DNA of 7,066 nucleotides. Origin: PBB1 sp031380885 (GTDB lineage: Bacteria > Pseudomonadota > Gammaproteobacteria > Burkholderiales > Burkholderiaceae_C). Position 1 is the stretch's first letter. Every line of letters starts with the position of its first letter. The notes beneath the pieces were generated by a model. The model made no database searches. It worked only from the letters and a program-made list of their open reading frames with translations, and was not told where the DNA came from. Both the position numbers and the translations under genes were made by a program. Positions 5,619-7,066 of the stretch are shown here, one piece after another. Location: contig JANMXL010000012.1 of the NCBI GenBank assembly GCA_031380885.1, positions 1 to 7,066 on the forward strand, given 5' to 3'.

Positions 5619-6746
5619 ATGCGCCGTCATTTCACCCCCCGTCGCGTCAAGGCACTCGGCCTCCTTCTGGCCGGCCTCAGCGGCCTTGCCAGCCTGACCA
5701 GCGCGCCGGCCGCCGAGCCCAAGGTTCTCAACATCTACAACTGGTCCGACTACATCGCCGACGACACGATCAAGAACTTCGAGAAAGAGACCGGCATCAA
5801 GGTCAACTACGACAACTACGACAACAACGAGGTGCTGCACGCGAAACTGGTCGCGGGCAAGACGGGTTACGACATCGTCGTGCCCGGCGCGCACTTCGCG
5901 AAGGCGCAGATCGAAGGCGGCCTGCTGCAGAAGCTCGACCGCAGCAAGCTCACCCACTGGGGCAACCTCGACAAGGGCCTGCTGGAACAACTGGCCAAGG
6001 TCGACCCCGGCAATGAACACCTCGTCGACTGGCTGTGGGGCTACATCGCGGTGGGCATCAACGCCACCAAGGTCAAGGCCGCCCTCGGTGACCTGCCGAT
6101 GCCCGACAACGCCTGGAGCCTGGTGTTCGACCCCAGGTACGCCAGCAAGCTCAAGAGTTGCGGCATCAATGTGCTGGACTCGGCGTCCGAGGTGCTGCCG
6201 ATCGCGATGCTCTACGCCGGCAAGCCGCCGTTCAGCAAGGAAAAGGCCGACTACGACGAAGCCGCCAAAGTGCTCAAGGCCGCGCGCCCCTACATCACCC
6301 GCTTCTCGTCGTCGGGCTACATCAACGACCTGGCCGCAGGCTCGGTGTGCGTGGTGATGGGCTATTCGGGCGACATCAACATCGCGCGTGCCCGTGCGAT
6401 CGAGGCGAAGTCCAAGTTCGAGATCCTGGCCCTGGTGCCCAAAGGCGGCTCGACGCTGTTCTTCGACACGATGGCGATCCCGAAGGACGCCAAGAACGTC
6501 GAGAACGCGCACCTGTTCATCAACTACATCCTGCGCCCTGAGGTGCATGCGTCGCTGACGAACAAGGTGTTCTACGCAAACCCGAACGCGGCGTCGCTGA
6601 AGTTCGTGAAGCCCGATGTGGCGCAGAACACGACCATCTTTCTGAGCGACGCCGATAAGAAGATCATGACCGCGCCGGACAGCGTGCCGCAGCCGATTCG
6701 GCGGGTGCAGACACGGGTGTTCACGGCGTTTAAGGCTGGGAAGTAG
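5619..6746 (+). CDS. potF: Periplasmic polyamine (putrescine-type) binding protein
   Basis: A 375-residue solute-binding protein of the PotF/SpuD family, which delivers putrescine or related polyamines to an ABC importer. The basic N-terminus and hydrophobic stretch (about 11-29) form a signal peptide with likely cleavage after A-P-A-A at 32. Family motifs along its length are N-W-S-D-Y-I (41-46), FEKETGIKV (54-62), N-E-V-L (70-73), KLKSCGINVLD (177-187), G-Y-I-N-D-L (233-238), F-F-D (281-283), INYILRPEV (301-309) and V-F-Y-A-N (317-321). Compared from memory with E. coli PotF, pocket residues W37, D39, E185, D247, F276, D278 and Y314 correspond to W42, D44, E191, D252, F281, D283 and Y319. 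S85, S87 and W244 become G90, H92 and Y249. Codons are almost all G/C-ending. No potG/H/I follows in the window, so the partner transporter is elsewhere. Exact ligand is uncertain. Confidence 0.93.
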   Translation: MRRHFTPRRVKALGLLLAGLSGLASLTSAPAAEPKVLNIYNWSDYIADDTIKNFEKETGIKVNYDNYDNNEVLHAKLVAGKTGYDIVVPGAHFAKAQIEGGLLQKLDRSKLTHWGNLDKGLLEQLAKVDPGNEHLVDWLWGYIAVGINATKVKAALGDLPMPDNAWSLVFDPRYASKLKSCGINVLDSASEVLPIAMLYAGKPPFSKEKADYDEAAKVLKAARPYITRFSSSGYINDLAAGSVCVVMGYSGDINIARARAIEAKSKFEILALVPKGGSTLFFDTMAIPKDAKNVENAHLFINYILRPEVHASLTNKVFYANPNAASLKFVKPDVAQNTTIFLSDADKKIMTAPDSVPQPIRRVQTRVFTAFKAGK

Positions 6747-6764
6747 CCACTTGCCAAACCGTTC

Positions 6765-6783
6765 GCCGGGTTCCGCGCCCGGC
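6765..6783. terminator. GC-rich hairpin downstream of potF
   Basis: GCCGGG-TTCCGCG-CCCGGC is a 6-bp perfect stem with a 7-nt loop, beginning 18 nt after the potF stop codon. It lacks a U-tract, so it may stabilise the 3' end or assist factor-dependent termination. Confidence 0.4.
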
Positions 6784-6810
6784 CGGCGGGGTTTGCCTTG
6801 CTGGCAGCGC

Positions 6811-6828
6811 GCCGGGTCTCGGCCCGGC
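6811..6828. repeat. Second GCCGGG/CCCGGC hairpin
   Basis: The same 6-bp arms as in the hairpin at 6765-6783 occur again here around the 6-nt loop TCTCGG. The two copies can also pair with each other. Confidence 0.4.
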
Positions 6829-6834
6829 TGCCGA

Positions 6835-6868
6835 GTAACTTTCTTCTGCTGGCACAGAAGAAAGTCAC
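6835..6868. repeat. Near-palindromic hairpin with an 11-bp perfect core
   Basis: ACTTTCTTCTG (6838-6848) pairs perfectly with CAGAAGAAAGT (6855-6865) around the loop CTGGCA. Beyond one mismatch (6837/6866), two further pairs (6835-6868 and 6836-6867) extend the stem. There is no U-tract on either side. It may act as a bidirectional terminator or be the conserved core of the repeat element. Confidence 0.6.
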
Positions 6869-7066
6869 CAAAGAAGAGTGCCCGAACACCAGCCATTTGA
6901 TCGGCTCGCTTCGGCTACTCGCCTACTTCACAGGCTCTGGCCCGAGAACACTCTCCGAGCTACCTCAACGGTTACGTCGCTCAGGTTCAAACATGCGGTA
7001 TCGCTGCGCCTCGAACCTTCGGGTCCTCGGTGGGGCTTCTTGTGCCACAGCCTTTGCCGTTCACCT

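Larger units (their letters stand above)
6747..7066. repeat. Gene-free region resembling a repetitive intergenic element of Burkholderiales
   Basis: No convincing gene is seen in these 320 bases. From 6761 to about 6890 the sequence holds three hairpins and resembles an intergenic repeat I recall from Burkholderiales genomes, whose translation is often mistaken for a small protein (N-F-L-L-L-A-Q-K-K-V-T-K-E). The rest (6890-7066) has lower GC and no clear start, ribosome site or RNA structure that I can name. The repeat identity is from memory and needs a genome-wide comparison. Confidence 0.45.

Noticed and set aside
5249..6016. A 255-codon plus-strand frame running across the intergenic region into potF
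   Set aside because: It is out of frame with potF, lacks domains and crosses the glutaredoxin gene antisense.
5457..6896. A 479-codon minus-strand frame antisense to potF
   Set aside because: It has low-complexity Val/Asp/His/Arg-rich content without motifs, is opposite a clear PotF homologue, and its N-terminus comes from the palindromic repeat.
6983..7017. GGTTC...GAACC inverted repeat considered as part of a tRNA-like or attachment site
   Set aside because: It has only 5-bp arms 25 nt apart with no cloverleaf, no acceptor stem and no direct repeat elsewhere in the window.

Overview
The window comes from a GC-rich Gram-negative bacterium, most likely a betaproteobacterium of the order Burkholderiales (Leptothrix/Rubrivivax/Roseateles-like). 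The grounds are strong G/C preference at third codon positions in the central and right-hand genes, protein families typical of that order, and a hairpin-bearing intergenic sequence that I recall from Burkholderiales genomes. This placement is an inference, since no rRNA or marker gene is present.

Left part (1-945). The N-terminal ligand-binding domain of a LuxR-type quorum-sensing regulator lies on the minus strand and is cut by the left edge, so its DNA-binding domain is outside. A small unrecognised protein (571-945, plus strand) is divergent from it. The short region between them carries a 20-bp element with lux-box geometry (CTG-N10-CAG) that overlaps a second perfect dyad. Two residues of the regulator's signal pocket that are normally conserved are replaced. 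No LuxI synthase is visible in the window.

Central part (985-5412, minus strand). A compact operon reads right to left: an unusual glutaredoxin-like protein with an N-P-F-C site, a secreted TAP/S33-type alpha/beta hydrolase, a NatA-type ABC ATPase, a NatB-type ABC-2 permease, and an ElaA-type GNAT acetyltransferase. The hydrolase/ATPase and ATPase/permease junctions overlap by 4 nt and the glutaredoxin/hydrolase gap is 2 nt, so the first four genes look translationally coupled. Together they suggest an export or envelope-stress module whose substrate cannot be read from the sequence.

Right part (5413-7066). A 206-bp divergent intergenic region separates the operon from a plus-strand potF-like polyamine-binding protein with a signal peptide. 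No polyamine ABC transporter genes follow within the window. The final 320 bp hold no convincing gene. They contain two GCCGGG/CCCGGC hairpins and a perfect 11-bp palindromic hairpin, and look like a repetitive intergenic element.
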